A program made the position numbers and the translations under genes. Under the pieces are notes generated by a model that was given only the letters and a program-made list of their open reading frames with translations, ran no database searches and was not told the origin of the DNA. Shown here piece by piece: positions 26,354 to 33,975 of a DNA stretch of 64,000 nt. The first letter of the stretch is position 1, and each line of letters opens with the position of its first letter. This stretch comes from Tatumella terrea (GTDB lineage Bacteria > Pseudomonadota > Gammaproteobacteria > Enterobacterales > Enterobacteriaceae): contig NZ_BAAAFX010000025.1 in assembly GCF_039523755.1 (NCBI RefSeq), positions 4,234 to 68,233 of the forward strand, read 5' to 3'.

Positions 26354-26847
26354 TGGATATCGAACAGTTTAATCAGCTGCCGCCTGCAGAGGCGAGGGCG
26401 GCGATCGAAAGCTGTGTGGCTATTCCTGCGTGGCAACAGCAACTGGTGGCTGCGCGTCCTTTCCTGTCGGTACAACAGGCGCTGGACTATGCGGATGGTT
26501 TATCCCGGCAGTGGCAGCAGACTGAATTAGCGCAGGCATTCAGTGCCCACCCGCGGATTGGTGAAAGAGCCTCAGGGCAGCGGGCACATCAGCAGGCTTC
26601 CCGCAGTGAACAGGCGGCGGTACTGACGGCTGACAGTCAGGTCCGGCAGGCAATAGCCGAGGGGAATCAGGCTTACGAAGCACGTTTTGGCCGGATTTTC
26701 CTGATCCGTGCCAAAGGGCGTATGCCACAGGAGATTCTGGAGCAACTCCGCCGGCGTTTGCATAATGATGACCGTGAAGAGCTGGGGGAGACCCTGGCGC
26801 AATTGCGTGAAATCACGTTATTGCGATTACAGGAGGTATTGTCATGA
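26353..26847 (+). CDS. hpxQ: OHCU decarboxylase HpxQ (UraD)
   Basis: 2-oxo-4-hydroxy-4-carboxy-5-ureidoimidazoline decarboxylase, which yields (S)-allantoin stereospecifically. It is a 164-residue all-helical protein with the family's catalytic-histidine block AFSAHPRIGERASGQ (His66) and GNQAYEARFGRIFLIRAKGR near the C-terminus. Translation is coupled to hpxK (TGATG) and hpxT (4 bp overlap). Pairing with HIU hydrolase is standard. Confidence 0.93.
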   Translation: MDIEQFNQLPPAEARAAIESCVAIPAWQQQLVAARPFLSVQQALDYADGLSRQWQQTELAQAFSAHPRIGERASGQRAHQQASRSEQAAVLTADSQVRQAIAEGNQAYEARFGRIFLIRAKGRMPQEILEQLRRRLHNDDREELGETLAQLREITLLRLQEVLS

Positions 26848-27179
26848 GTACCATCACCACACATATTCTGGATACGGCGCTGGGTAAACCTGCCCGTGAC
26901 GTCCGCATTACGCTGGAGCAGCAATCGACAGAAGGCTGGGCTGAACTGGCGCAGGGTAAGACGGACGATGACGGGCGTCTGAAAACCCTGACACCGGAAC
27001 CGGTGACTCCTGGTCATTACCGGCTGACGGCGGAAATCGGGGATTATTTTGCAATATCCGGGCGGCAGTCGCTGTATCTGACGGCGCAGATCGATTTTGT
27101 GATCCCGGAAGCCGGCAGTCACTACCATCTGCCGTTTCTGATCACCCCCTGGTCCTGGTCGACCTATCGGGGAAGTTAA
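26844..27179 (+). CDS. hpxT: 5-hydroxyisourate hydrolase HpxT (transthyretin-like)
   Basis: Hydrolyses 5-hydroxyisourate to OHCU, the step before HpxQ. The 111-residue transthyretin-like protein has all catalytic marks: His7 in TTHILDTALGKPA, Arg45 in DDGRLKTL and the C-terminal tetrapeptide YRGS. No periplasmic signal is present. It is last in the eight-gene operon. The urate-oxidising enzyme (HpxO or uricase) that would supply its substrate is not in the window. Confidence 0.95.
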   Translation: MSTITTHILDTALGKPARDVRITLEQQSTEGWAELAQGKTDDDGRLKTLTPEPVTPGHYRLTAEIGDYFAISGRQSLYLTAQIDFVIPEAGSHYHLPFLITPWSWSTYRGS

Positions 27180-27190
27180 CCCGGCGGCGG

Positions 27191-27221
27191 TGATGGCGGA
27201 CGGTTACACCGCCCGCCATCA
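27191..27221. terminator. Hairpin between convergent hpxT and yafV
   Basis: TGATGGCGGACGG / CCGCCCGCCATCA, one mismatch, loop TTACA. No clear T-run. It is located 11 bp after the hpxT stop and 6 bp before the yafV stop. Confidence 0.5.
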
Positions 27222-27227
27222 TGGCGG

Positions 27228-27998
27228 TTATTCCAGCGTAAAGCTGTCCGCATCACGCCAGGCCGGGAAGCGCTGACGGTAAGCCTGAAGTTCCTGCAGA
27301 GAGAGTGTGGCTGAGATCACTTCCGGCGTATCGGCAGCTGCGGTCGCCAGCAGTTCGCCGGTCGGACTGATAATGCGGCTATCACCACTGTAGCTCAATG
27401 CGTTAGCGTCCTGGCCGACGCGATTACATCCCGCGATATACGTCTGGTTTTCAATCGCTCTGGCCAGCAGGAGTGCCTGCCAGTGTGCGCTGCGTGCCGC
27501 AGGCCAGCTGGCGATATACAGCGCCAGGTCGTAATCATTCCGGTTACGCGAAAAGACCGGAAAGCGCAGGTCATAGCAGATCTGCGGAAGAATTCGCCAT
27601 CCCCGCCATTCGATAATGACCCGCTCACGGCCCGCCTCGTAATGGTGATGCTCTTCACCCATTCTGAACAGATGGCGTTTATCGTAACGATGGATGTCTC
27701 CTGCGGGGGTGACCAGCAGAAAGCGGTTGACCGCGCCCTGATCCGTTTGCAGTGCCACACTGCCACCGGCCAGTGCGTCATACTTTTTCGCCTGAGCCGC
27801 CAGCCATTCAATGACGACGGATTCCGGCAGAGAAGACCGGGCGGCCTCCATCGCAAAACCGGTGGTAAACATCTCCGGTAACAGGATCAGATCACTGTCA
27901 GGAACGGTCTCCAGTACCTGCCCGAAATGACGTAAATTGGCCTCCCCGTCCATCCAGACCAGAGGCTGCTGAAGCAGGCTAATCTTTAAATCCGGCAT
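27228..27998 (-). CDS. yafV: Omega-amidase YafV (MtnU), 2-oxoglutaramate/ketoacid amide hydrolase
   Basis: Nitrilase-superfamily omega-amidase that hydrolyses 2-oxoglutaramate formed when glutamine is the amino donor for the last methionine-salvage transamination. It has 256 residues, the same as E. coli YafV. The Glu-Lys-Cys triad is visible: Glu42 (LLPEMFTTGFAM), Lys107 (YDKRHLFRMG), Cys141 (QICYDLRFPV). Its start overlaps the 3' end of the aminotransferase gene by 13 bp, which supports the pairing. Confidence 0.93.
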   Translation of the reverse strand: MPDLKISLLQQPLVWMDGEANLRHFGQVLETVPDSDLILLPEMFTTGFAMEAARSSLPESVVIEWLAAQAKKYDALAGGSVALQTDQGAVNRFLLVTPAGDIHRYDKRHLFRMGEEHHHYEAGRERVIIEWRGWRILPQICYDLRFPVFSRNRNDYDLALYIASWPAARSAHWQALLLARAIENQTYIAGCNRVGQDANALSYSGDSRIISPTGELLATAAADTPEVISATLSLQELQAYRQRFPAWRDADSFTLE

Positions 27999-29146
27999 AA
28001 GCGCTCCGCGGCAGCCTGCAGAGTCGGCTCCTGTTTCGCAAAACAGAGACGGATCAGTTTATGCGGAAACTCACCGTCACAAAACACGGACAACGGGATC
28101 GCTGCCACACCGACTTCTTTGGTCAGCCACTGACAGAAGCTGACATCATCCAGATCTGAAATTGCACTGTAATCCAGTAACAGGAAGTAGGTGCCTTCAC
28201 AAGGCAGGACCCGGAAACGGCTCTCCTGTAAGGCATTGATCAGGAAGTCACGACGTTGCCGGTAGAATGCCGGCAGATCGAGATAATGCTCCGGTTCTTT
28301 ACGCAGCATATCTGCCAGCGCCAGCTGTGCCGGGGTATTGACGGCAAAGGTCAGGTACTGGTGAACCTTACGGATTTCGGCAGAGATCGCCGCCGGTGCC
28401 ACACAGTAACCCACTTTCCAGCCGGTCATATGATACGTTTTTCCGAAGGAGGAAACGGCAACCCCTCGCTCGCGCAATTGCGGATGCTGCAGAATACTGA
28501 AATGTCCTCCCTCAGCAAAACAGATGTGTTCATAGACTTCATCACTCAGGACATAGGTTTCCTGCTGGCCGATAGCCTGCCAGAGTGCATCAAAATCGGC
28601 AGCCTGCCAGACGGTTGCGGTCGGGTTATGTGGCGTGTTGAGGATCACCAGGCGCGTTTTATCAGACAGTAATTCAGAAAAGGCCTGCCAGTCAGGGCGA
28701 AAGGCCGGGGGCTGAAGGGCAATACGTTTCAGCACGCCACCGGACAGTGCCACGGCAGGTGCATAACTGTCATAACTCGGGTCAAAGCAGATCACTTCAT
28801 CACCCGGCCTGACCAGCGCCGTGATGGCCGCAAACAGTGCCTCGGTGGCCCCTGCGGTGACGGTGATATCGGTGTTCACATCCGGCGTGTAATCATAGCA
28901 ACGCTGTGTTTTTTCAGCGATAGCTTCGCGAAGGGGCTGAACCCCGGTCATTGGCGCATACTGGTTGGCCCCCTGACTGACATGCCAGGCTAGTTGCTGT
29001 TGCAGGTATTCCGGACCATCAAAGTCAGGGAAGCCTTGTGACAGATTAATTGCCTGATATTCTTGTGCCAGAGCACTCATCTGACTGAAGATAGTGGTGC
29101 CCAGGGCCGGAAGTTTACTGTCGGGAGTGAAAGTATGCTGCGTCAT
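27986..29146 (-). CDS. ybdL: Methionine (KMTB) aminotransferase YbdL/MtnE
   Basis: Class-I PLP aminotransferase, 386 residues (E. coli YbdL 386), preferring methionine/2-keto-4-methylthiobutyrate. PLP lysine is K236 in SSFGKTYHMTGWKVGYC. Other blocks: INLSQGFPDFDGPEYLQ, NQYAPMTGVQPLREAIAEK, LNTPHNPTATVW, SDEVYEHICF. In E. coli ybdL is elsewhere; here it heads a two-gene unit with yafV, divergent from mtnC, so it very likely performs the final step (KMTB to methionine) and can be called mtnE. A second, related aminotransferase lies at 51003. Confidence 0.92.
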   Translation of the reverse strand: MTQHTFTPDSKLPALGTTIFSQMSALAQEYQAINLSQGFPDFDGPEYLQQQLAWHVSQGANQYAPMTGVQPLREAIAEKTQRCYDYTPDVNTDITVTAGATEALFAAITALVRPGDEVICFDPSYDSYAPAVALSGGVLKRIALQPPAFRPDWQAFSELLSDKTRLVILNTPHNPTATVWQAADFDALWQAIGQQETYVLSDEVYEHICFAEGGHFSILQHPQLRERGVAVSSFGKTYHMTGWKVGYCVAPAAISAEIRKVHQYLTFAVNTPAQLALADMLRKEPEHYLDLPAFYRQRRDFLINALQESRFRVLPCEGTYFLLLDYSAISDLDDVSFCQWLTKEVGVAAIPLSVFCDGEFPHKLIRLCFAKQEPTLQAAAERLCRI

Positions 29147-29213
29147 TATTACTCTGCCTTATCGACGGCTATCTGTATTAAGAGATAAATCGTGTGTGTG
29201 ACCAAAGCCTTTA

Positions 29214-29243
29214 TTGATGCCACTATAAACAGGATGGTAATAT
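29214..29243 (+). promoter_or_regulatory. Candidate sigma-70 promoter of mtnCD
   Basis: TTGATG, 18 bp spacer, TAATAT. The predicted start falls just before the MetJ-box-like repeats at 29254-29269, so MetJ bound there would block it. Confidence 0.5.
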
Positions 29244-29250
29244 TTGGCAA
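29222..29250 (-). promoter_or_regulatory. Sigma-70 promoter of ybdL-yafV
   Basis: Minus strand TTGCCA, 17 bp, TATAGT: near consensus in both boxes and spacing. It overlaps the divergent mtnCD promoter, so the two units share one control region. Confidence 0.7.
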
Positions 29251-29253
29251 TCA

Positions 29254-29269
29254 AGACACTTAGATGGCT
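29254..29269 (+). promoter_or_regulatory. Tandem MetJ-box-like octamers, mtnC/ybdL intergenic
   Basis: AGACACTT then AGATGGCT: 5/8 and 6/8 matches to the met box AGACGTCT in direct tandem, as MetJ requires. Suggests repression when S-adenosylmethionine is high. Confidence 0.5.
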
Positions 29270-29348
29270 AAACAGAAAAACAGCCGGCAGATCCTGAAAT
29301 AATAATGTTTTTCCTGCAAATATCAGGCAGCTGTGCTGCGGAGGTAGA

Positions 29349-30032
29349 ATGATTCGAGCAATTGTGACGGATATCGAGGGCACGACCAGTGATATCCGCT
29401 TTGTACACCAGGTGCTGTTTCCTTATGCACGTCAGCATCTGGAAAGCTATATCCGTGAAAACGCTCAGGCACCGGCAGTGTCTCAGGCGCTGGAGAGTTT
29501 ACGCCACGAGCTGGCGCAGCCGGAGGCGACGACGGATCAGCTGATCGAAGCGTTATACCGGTTTATGGATGAAGACCGTAAATCAACCGCGCTGAAAGCC
29601 CTGCAGGGCATGATCTGGCGGGATGGCTACGTCAACGGGAGTTTTACCGGACACCTCTATCCGGATGTCTTACCGGCCCTGAAACAATGGCAGACTCAGG
29701 GGCTGACCCTGTGCGTCTATTCCTCGGGATCCGTGGCTGCACAGAAACTGCTGTTCGGTTACAGCGATGCCGGGGATATTACCGGGGTCTTCAGCGACTA
29801 TTTTGATACCCATGTCGGGGCCAAGCGGGAAGAGCAGTCCTACCGCAATATTGCCGGTAAGCTGGGGCTGCCGGGCGAAGCCTTACTCTTTTTATCGGAT
29901 ATTCATCAGGAGCTGGATGCCGCGCGTGCTGCAGGCTGGAAAACCGTTCAGCTGATCCGTGGCGAGGCTGACCCGGAAAGCGTGCATCCGGCGGTGAGCA
30001 GTTTTGAACAGATTACACCGGAGACCTTCTGA
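29349..30032 (+). CDS. mtnC: Enolase-phosphatase MtnC
   Basis: Bifunctional HAD-superfamily enzyme that enolises and dephosphorylates 2,3-diketo-5-methylthiopentyl-1-phosphate to the acireductone. It has 227 residues. HAD motif I appears as IVTDIEGTTSDIRFVHQV (Asp8, Glu10), motif II around VYSSGSVAAQKLLF, and motif IV as LFLSDIHQELDAARAAG. The start follows GGAGGTAG. It is followed 1 bp later by mtnD. The usual upstream partner mtnB is absent. Confidence 0.94.
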   Translation: MIRAIVTDIEGTTSDIRFVHQVLFPYARQHLESYIRENAQAPAVSQALESLRHELAQPEATTDQLIEALYRFMDEDRKSTALKALQGMIWRDGYVNGSFTGHLYPDVLPALKQWQTQGLTLCVYSSGSVAAQKLLFGYSDAGDITGVFSDYFDTHVGAKREEQSYRNIAGKLGLPGEALLFLSDIHQELDAARAAGWKTVQLIRGEADPESVHPAVSSFEQITPETF

Positions 30033-30033
30033 A

Positions 30034-30576
30034 ATGAGTGCATTAACGATTTTTAGTGATCAGGACGCCAGCCAGCCGGTCTGGCAGAGTGAAGATGCAG
30101 CGCAGATCCGTGAAAAACTGGCGCAACAGGATGTTCGTTTTGAACGCTGGGCGGCCGACCGTGATCTGGGGGCCGATCCGACGCCGGAGACGGTGCTTGA
30201 AGCCTATCAGCATGCGATTGATAAACTGGTGGCAGAAAAAGGTTACCAGAGCTGGGATGTGATCAGCATGCGTGCCAGTCATCCGGAGAAACAGGCATTA
30301 CGCGAAAAGTTTCTTTCGGAGCACACCCACGGTGAGGACGAGGTCCGCTTTTTCGTCGAAGGGGCGGGGTTGTTTTGCCTGCATCTGGGCGGACAGGTGT
30401 ATCAGATCCTGTGTGAGAAAAATGATCTGATCTCGGTCCCTGCCGGCACGGCCCACTGGTTCGATATGGGATCGGAACCTAACTTCACGGCTATCCGTAT
30501 TTTTGATAATCCGGAAGGCTGGATCGCCCGCTTTACCGGCGATCCGATTGCCGAAAATTATCCCCGCCTCGCCTGA
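30034..30576 (+). CDS. mtnD: Acireductone dioxygenase MtnD
   Basis: Cupin dioxygenase converting acireductone to 2-keto-4-methylthiobutyrate and formate (Fe form) or to off-pathway methylthiopropionate, formate and CO (Ni form). It has 180 residues, with metal ligands His97, His99, Glu103 (EHTHGEDEVRFFVEG) and His141 (AGTAHWFDMG). The ATG at 30034 begins 1 bp after the mtnC stop (TGAAATG); the frame opens earlier inside mtnC but the protein begins here. It is convergent with mtnA, 6 bp apart. Confidence 0.94.
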   Translation: MSALTIFSDQDASQPVWQSEDAAQIREKLAQQDVRFERWAADRDLGADPTPETVLEAYQHAIDKLVAEKGYQSWDVISMRASHPEKQALREKFLSEHTHGEDEVRFFVEGAGLFCLHLGGQVYQILCEKNDLISVPAGTAHWFDMGSEPNFTAIRIFDNPEGWIARFTGDPIAENYPRLA

Positions 30577-30582
30577 CAAGGT

Positions 30583-31611
30583 TTAGTTCGTCTGTGGCCG
30601 GAAAATACCTTCGGCCACCTGCTCCGGCGTGATAAGCCCCGTATCCAGTACCCAGCCACTGATCAGCGCTGCAGGCGTGACATCGAAGGCCGGATTATGG
30701 ACCCGGATGTTTTCCGGGGCCCATTGTACGGCCCCGAAACTCCCTGCGACACCGGTCACTTCCCCGGCCGCCCTCTGCTCTATCGGAATATCTTTTCCTG
30801 ACGGACAGTGACGATCCAGAGTGGTGTGCGGGGCTGCCACGTAAAACGGGATCTCATGATAGCGGGCCAGTACCGCCAGGCTGTAAGTGCCTATTTTATT
30901 GGCTACATCGCCGTTTGCCGCAATCCGGTCTGCACCGACCCAGATAGCATCGACCTGTCCGTCGGCCATCAGTGCCGCAGCCATGCTGTCGGTGATCAGC
31001 TGGCAGGGAATGCCGGATTCCGACAGTTCCCAGGCGGTCAGACGTCCGCCCTGCAGCAGAGGGCGGGTTTCACCTACCCAGACATGGGCCACTTTCCCCT
31101 GTTGCCAGCCGCGGGTTATTACTCCGAGTGCGGTACCGACGCCCGCGGTTGCCAGCCCCCCGGTGTTACAGTGCGTCAGAATACGGCTGCCCGCGGTGAT
31201 CAGCGGCGTGCCGGCCAGCGCAATATTGTCACAGAGCTGCCTGTCTTCATCGACCAGACGCAATGCCTCACGGACCAGTGCGGTGACATAGTCTTCTGCC
31301 GCCAGCGCTTCCTGCATTCTGTCCAGATTATTCATCAGATTCACGGCCGTCGGACGGGCGGCGCGCAGCGTGAGTAATGAATCCTGAAGATCGGCTCGTG
31401 ACATTCCCTGCTCAGCCTGCAGGGCCAGCAGGAGTGAAGCCGAAAGGCCAATCAGTGGCGCTCCCCTGACACGTAAGGCATGGATATGGCCGACAAGTGC
31501 GTCGGTATTGCCGGCACTGAGCCAGTTTTTTTGTTGCGGAAGGGCCTGCTGGTCAAGGATCCAGAGCTGGTTATCGGTAATTTTCAGGCTGGTCGTTTGC
31601 AGAGTTTGCAT
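30583..31611 (-). CDS. mtnA: Methylthioribose-1-phosphate isomerase MtnA
   Basis: Converts 5-methylthioribose-1-phosphate to methylthioribulose-1-phosphate. It has 342 residues and is an eIF2B-alpha/beta/delta homologue. Catalytic Cys148 lies in ILTHCNTGGLATAGVGT, the catalytic Asp is in AIWVGADRIAANGDVANKIG, and the substrate-binding loop is LRVRGAPLIGLSA. I used ATG at 31611; a TTG one codon upstream also lies in frame. It is divergent from mtnK. Confidence 0.94.
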   Translation of the reverse strand: MQTLQTTSLKITDNQLWILDQQALPQQKNWLSAGNTDALVGHIHALRVRGAPLIGLSASLLLALQAEQGMSRADLQDSLLTLRAARPTAVNLMNNLDRMQEALAAEDYVTALVREALRLVDEDRQLCDNIALAGTPLITAGSRILTHCNTGGLATAGVGTALGVITRGWQQGKVAHVWVGETRPLLQGGRLTAWELSESGIPCQLITDSMAAALMADGQVDAIWVGADRIAANGDVANKIGTYSLAVLARYHEIPFYVAAPHTTLDRHCPSGKDIPIEQRAAGEVTGVAGSFGAVQWAPENIRVHNPAFDVTPAALISGWVLDTGLITPEQVAEGIFRPQTN

Positions 31612-31669
31612 CAATATTATTTCCGGGTTGCTTCACTGAGGAATAGTATGCCAATATGCGGGGCAGAAT

Positions 31670-31685
31670 AGAAGTGTAGACGTCT
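31670..31685. promoter_or_regulatory. MetJ operator between mtnA and mtnK
   Basis: AGAAGTGT followed directly by AGACGTCT: a 6/8 and a perfect 8/8 met box in tandem, between divergent mtnA and mtnK, 42 bp upstream of the mtnK ATG. A strong MetJ site. Confidence 0.75.
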
Positions 31686-31726
31686 GAAAGGCTCAGGCGC
31701 AGAGAATAATAAGAGAGGAAAAGGCA

Positions 31727-32926
31727 ATGTCACAATACCGAACCTTCACCGCCACAGATGCTGTGGAATACGCCAGGCAGTTTTCCGGGCTGGAAAACCC
31801 GCAACAACTGACACAGGCGCTGGAAGTGGGTGACGGTAATCTGAATCTGGTGTTTAAAATTCTGGATCAGCAAGGTAAAAGTCGTGTCATTGTTAAACAG
31901 GCCCTCCCTTATGTGCGCTGTGTCGGTGAGTCCTGGCCGCTGACGCTTGACCGGGCCCGTCTGGAAGCTGAAACGCTGATTGAGCATTATAAATATAGCC
32001 CGGAGCATACGGTTCATGTGACCCATCTTGATGCCAGCCTGGCGGTGATGGTGATGGAAGACCTCTCTGAGTATAAAATCTGGCGGGGAGAGCTGGTGTC
32101 GGGAAAATCCTATCCGCAGGCTGCCCGTCAACTGGGCCATTACCTGGCCAGTGTTCTGTTTTCTACCTCTGATTTCGCCCTGCACCCTCACGAAAAGAAG
32201 GCGCAGGTGGCTCGCTTTATCAATACCGAGATGTGCGAAATTACCGAGGATTTGTTCTTTAACGACCCTTACATTGAGCATCCGCGTAATGATTATCCGC
32301 CGGCCCTGGAGCCATTAGTCGCCTCACTGCGTGAAGATGCTGAATTGCGTATTGCCGTCGCGGAACTGAAACACCGTTTTCTGACCCATGCTGAAGCCCT
32401 GCTGCACGGCGATATTCATACCGGATCGGTTTTTGTAACCGACAGCGGGCTGAAAGCCATCGATGCGGAATTCGGTTATTACGGTCCGATGGGCTTTGAC
32501 CTTGGCACCGCGATGGGGAATTTACTGCTGAACTACTGCGGCGTCCCCGGTCTGCTGGCCCCGAGAGAAGCGGCAGAAGCCCGCGACCAGCGTCTCGCTG
32601 AGATCATTACGTTGTGGCAGACCTTCAGTGATGAATTCCTGACACGCAGCGAACAGTCCACCCGGGATGTTGCGCTGGCAGTGCCGGGATATGCACAGAA
32701 GTTTCTGCAGAAAGTCTGGTGCGACGCGATCGGGTTCTGCGGGACGGAATTGATCCGCCGTACGGTCGGCATGTCTCATGTTGCCGATATCAGTAGCATT
32801 GCCGACGATATGATGCGTACTGATTGTCTGCGTCATGCCATCACACTGGGACGTACTCTGATTCTGGCCGCCGGCCATATCAGTGATGCCGAATCCCTCG
32901 TCGCCCGAATCCGTCAGGTGGCCTGA
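31727..32926 (+). CDS. mtnK: Methylthioribose kinase MtnK
   Basis: ATP-dependent kinase phosphorylating 5-methylthioribose, the entry step of the salvage branch that uses MTA/SAH nucleosidase plus MTR kinase. It has 399 residues and an aminoglycoside-phosphotransferase-like fold: GDGNLNLVFKILDQ (nucleotide loop), VIVKQALPYVRCVGESWPLT, catalytic ALLHGDIHTGSVFVT and metal-binding AIDAEFGYYGPMGFDLG. The start follows AGAGAGGAAAAGG. Divergent from mtnA with a MetJ operator between. Confidence 0.95.
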   Translation: MSQYRTFTATDAVEYARQFSGLENPQQLTQALEVGDGNLNLVFKILDQQGKSRVIVKQALPYVRCVGESWPLTLDRARLEAETLIEHYKYSPEHTVHVTHLDASLAVMVMEDLSEYKIWRGELVSGKSYPQAARQLGHYLASVLFSTSDFALHPHEKKAQVARFINTEMCEITEDLFFNDPYIEHPRNDYPPALEPLVASLREDAELRIAVAELKHRFLTHAEALLHGDIHTGSVFVTDSGLKAIDAEFGYYGPMGFDLGTAMGNLLLNYCGVPGLLAPREAAEARDQRLAEIITLWQTFSDEFLTRSEQSTRDVALAVPGYAQKFLQKVWCDAIGFCGTELIRRTVGMSHVADISSIADDMMRTDCLRHAITLGRTLILAAGHISDAESLVARIRQVA

Positions 32927-32929
32927 TCA

Positions 32930-32961
32930 GCAAGTCATGCCACACTCGTGGCATGACTTGC
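32930..32961 (+). terminator. Perfect hairpin downstream of mtnK
   Basis: GCAAGTCATGCCAC / GTGGCATGACTTGC, 14 bp perfect, loop ACTC, starting 4 bp after the mtnK stop. No T-run on either side. Confidence 0.55.
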
Positions 32962-33198
32962 GGCCGGAATGCGCTCATAGACGTGGATGCGTCTGACGTA
33001 ACAGCCTTTATATACCTGCACGTCATCCCATCATGATAACGCCGTCATAGGGCACCCGTCAGCTTATCTGTCGCCCTGGTGACCGGACAAGGTAAGGTCC
33101 CCCCAAAAAAAAGACCACAGTGGGGCTGTCCATGAGTAATATTTCAGGGTTAAGACGGGATCCCTGTAGCACAGTGTGCAGGATCCTGTGACAGAGGC

Positions 33199-33226
33199 TT
33201 GCGCTGCCCGACGATTGGGCTACACT
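33199..33226 (+). promoter_or_regulatory. Sigma-70 promoter of gmhA
   Basis: TTGCGC, 16 bp, TACACT. The predicted start lies about 29 bp upstream of the gmhA ATG. Confidence 0.6.
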
Positions 33227-33261
33227 GGCGGCGTTAATTTTCCGATGTAAGGACATCCCCT

Positions 33262-33840
33262 ATGTACCAGGATATTATTCGTTCAGAACTGAATGAAGCC
33301 GCAGAAACGCTTAATGCCTTCCTGAAAGATGAAAACAATATTCATGCCATTCAGCAGGCGGCGACGTTGCTGGCGGACAGTTTCAAAGCGGGCGGAAAGG
33401 TACTTTCTTGCGGCAATGGCGGGTCTCACTGTGATGCTATGCATTTCGCGGAGGAACTGACCGGACGCTACCGTGAGAACCGTCCGGGATATCCGGCGAT
33501 CGCGATTTCGGATGTCAGCCATATTTCCTGCGTCAGTAATGACTTCGGCTATGACTATGTCTTCTCCCGCTATACCGAAGCGGTCGGCCGTCAGGGGGAT
33601 GTGCTGTTAGGTATTTCCACCTCCGGAAACTCCGCTAATATTATTAAAGCCATTGAGGCTGCCCGCCGCCAGGGGATGAAAGTGATCACCCTGACCGGAA
33701 AAGATGGCGGCAAAATGGCCGGCAGTGCCGATGTGGAAATCCGGGTACCGCATTTTGGTTTTGCTGACCGTATTCAGGAAATACACATTAAAATCATTCA
33801 TATTTTGATTTTACTGATCGAAAAAGAGATGGAAAAATAA
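33262..33840 (+). CDS. gmhA: Sedoheptulose-7-phosphate isomerase GmhA
   Basis: First enzyme of ADP-heptose synthesis for the lipopolysaccharide inner core; isomerises sedoheptulose-7-P to D-glycero-D-manno-heptose-7-P. It has 192 residues, the same as E. coli GmhA (LpcA). It is a SIS domain with CGNGGSHCDAMHFAEELTGR, LLGISTSGNSANIIKAIEAA and RVPHFGFADRIQEIHIKII. It is followed by yafJ and yafK as in E. coli. Confidence 0.97.
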   Translation: MYQDIIRSELNEAAETLNAFLKDENNIHAIQQAATLLADSFKAGGKVLSCGNGGSHCDAMHFAEELTGRYRENRPGYPAIAISDVSHISCVSNDFGYDYVFSRYTEAVGRQGDVLLGISTSGNSANIIKAIEAARRQGMKVITLTGKDGGKMAGSADVEIRVPHFGFADRIQEIHIKIIHILILLIEKEMEK

Positions 33841-33975
33841 TCAGAGTATGACTTTCACGAAAAATACGCGGGCGGGCAGGCGATGGTGACTTGCCAGACC
33901 GCCGACCGCGTGTTATTTCTTTCGGTTATCACGGCTAAAAACGCCGGACCGTGGGATTGTGAGAGGTTATAACTG

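Larger units (their letters stand above)
32927..33261. other. Intergenic region between mtnK and gmhA
   Basis: 335 bp without a credible gene. It holds the mtnK hairpin (32930-32961), a GTCC/A-run segment near 33095-33115, and the gmhA promoter (33199-33226). The minus-strand ORF at 33059-33256 has no ribosome site or homology. Confidence 0.6.

Noticed and set aside
31612..31726. SAM riboswitch before mtnK
   Set aside because: Too short and without the conserved SAM-I or SAM-II core; tandem met boxes explain regulation better.
33059..33256. 65-codon minus-strand ORF upstream of gmhA
   Set aside because: Covers the gmhA promoter, no homology and no plausible start.
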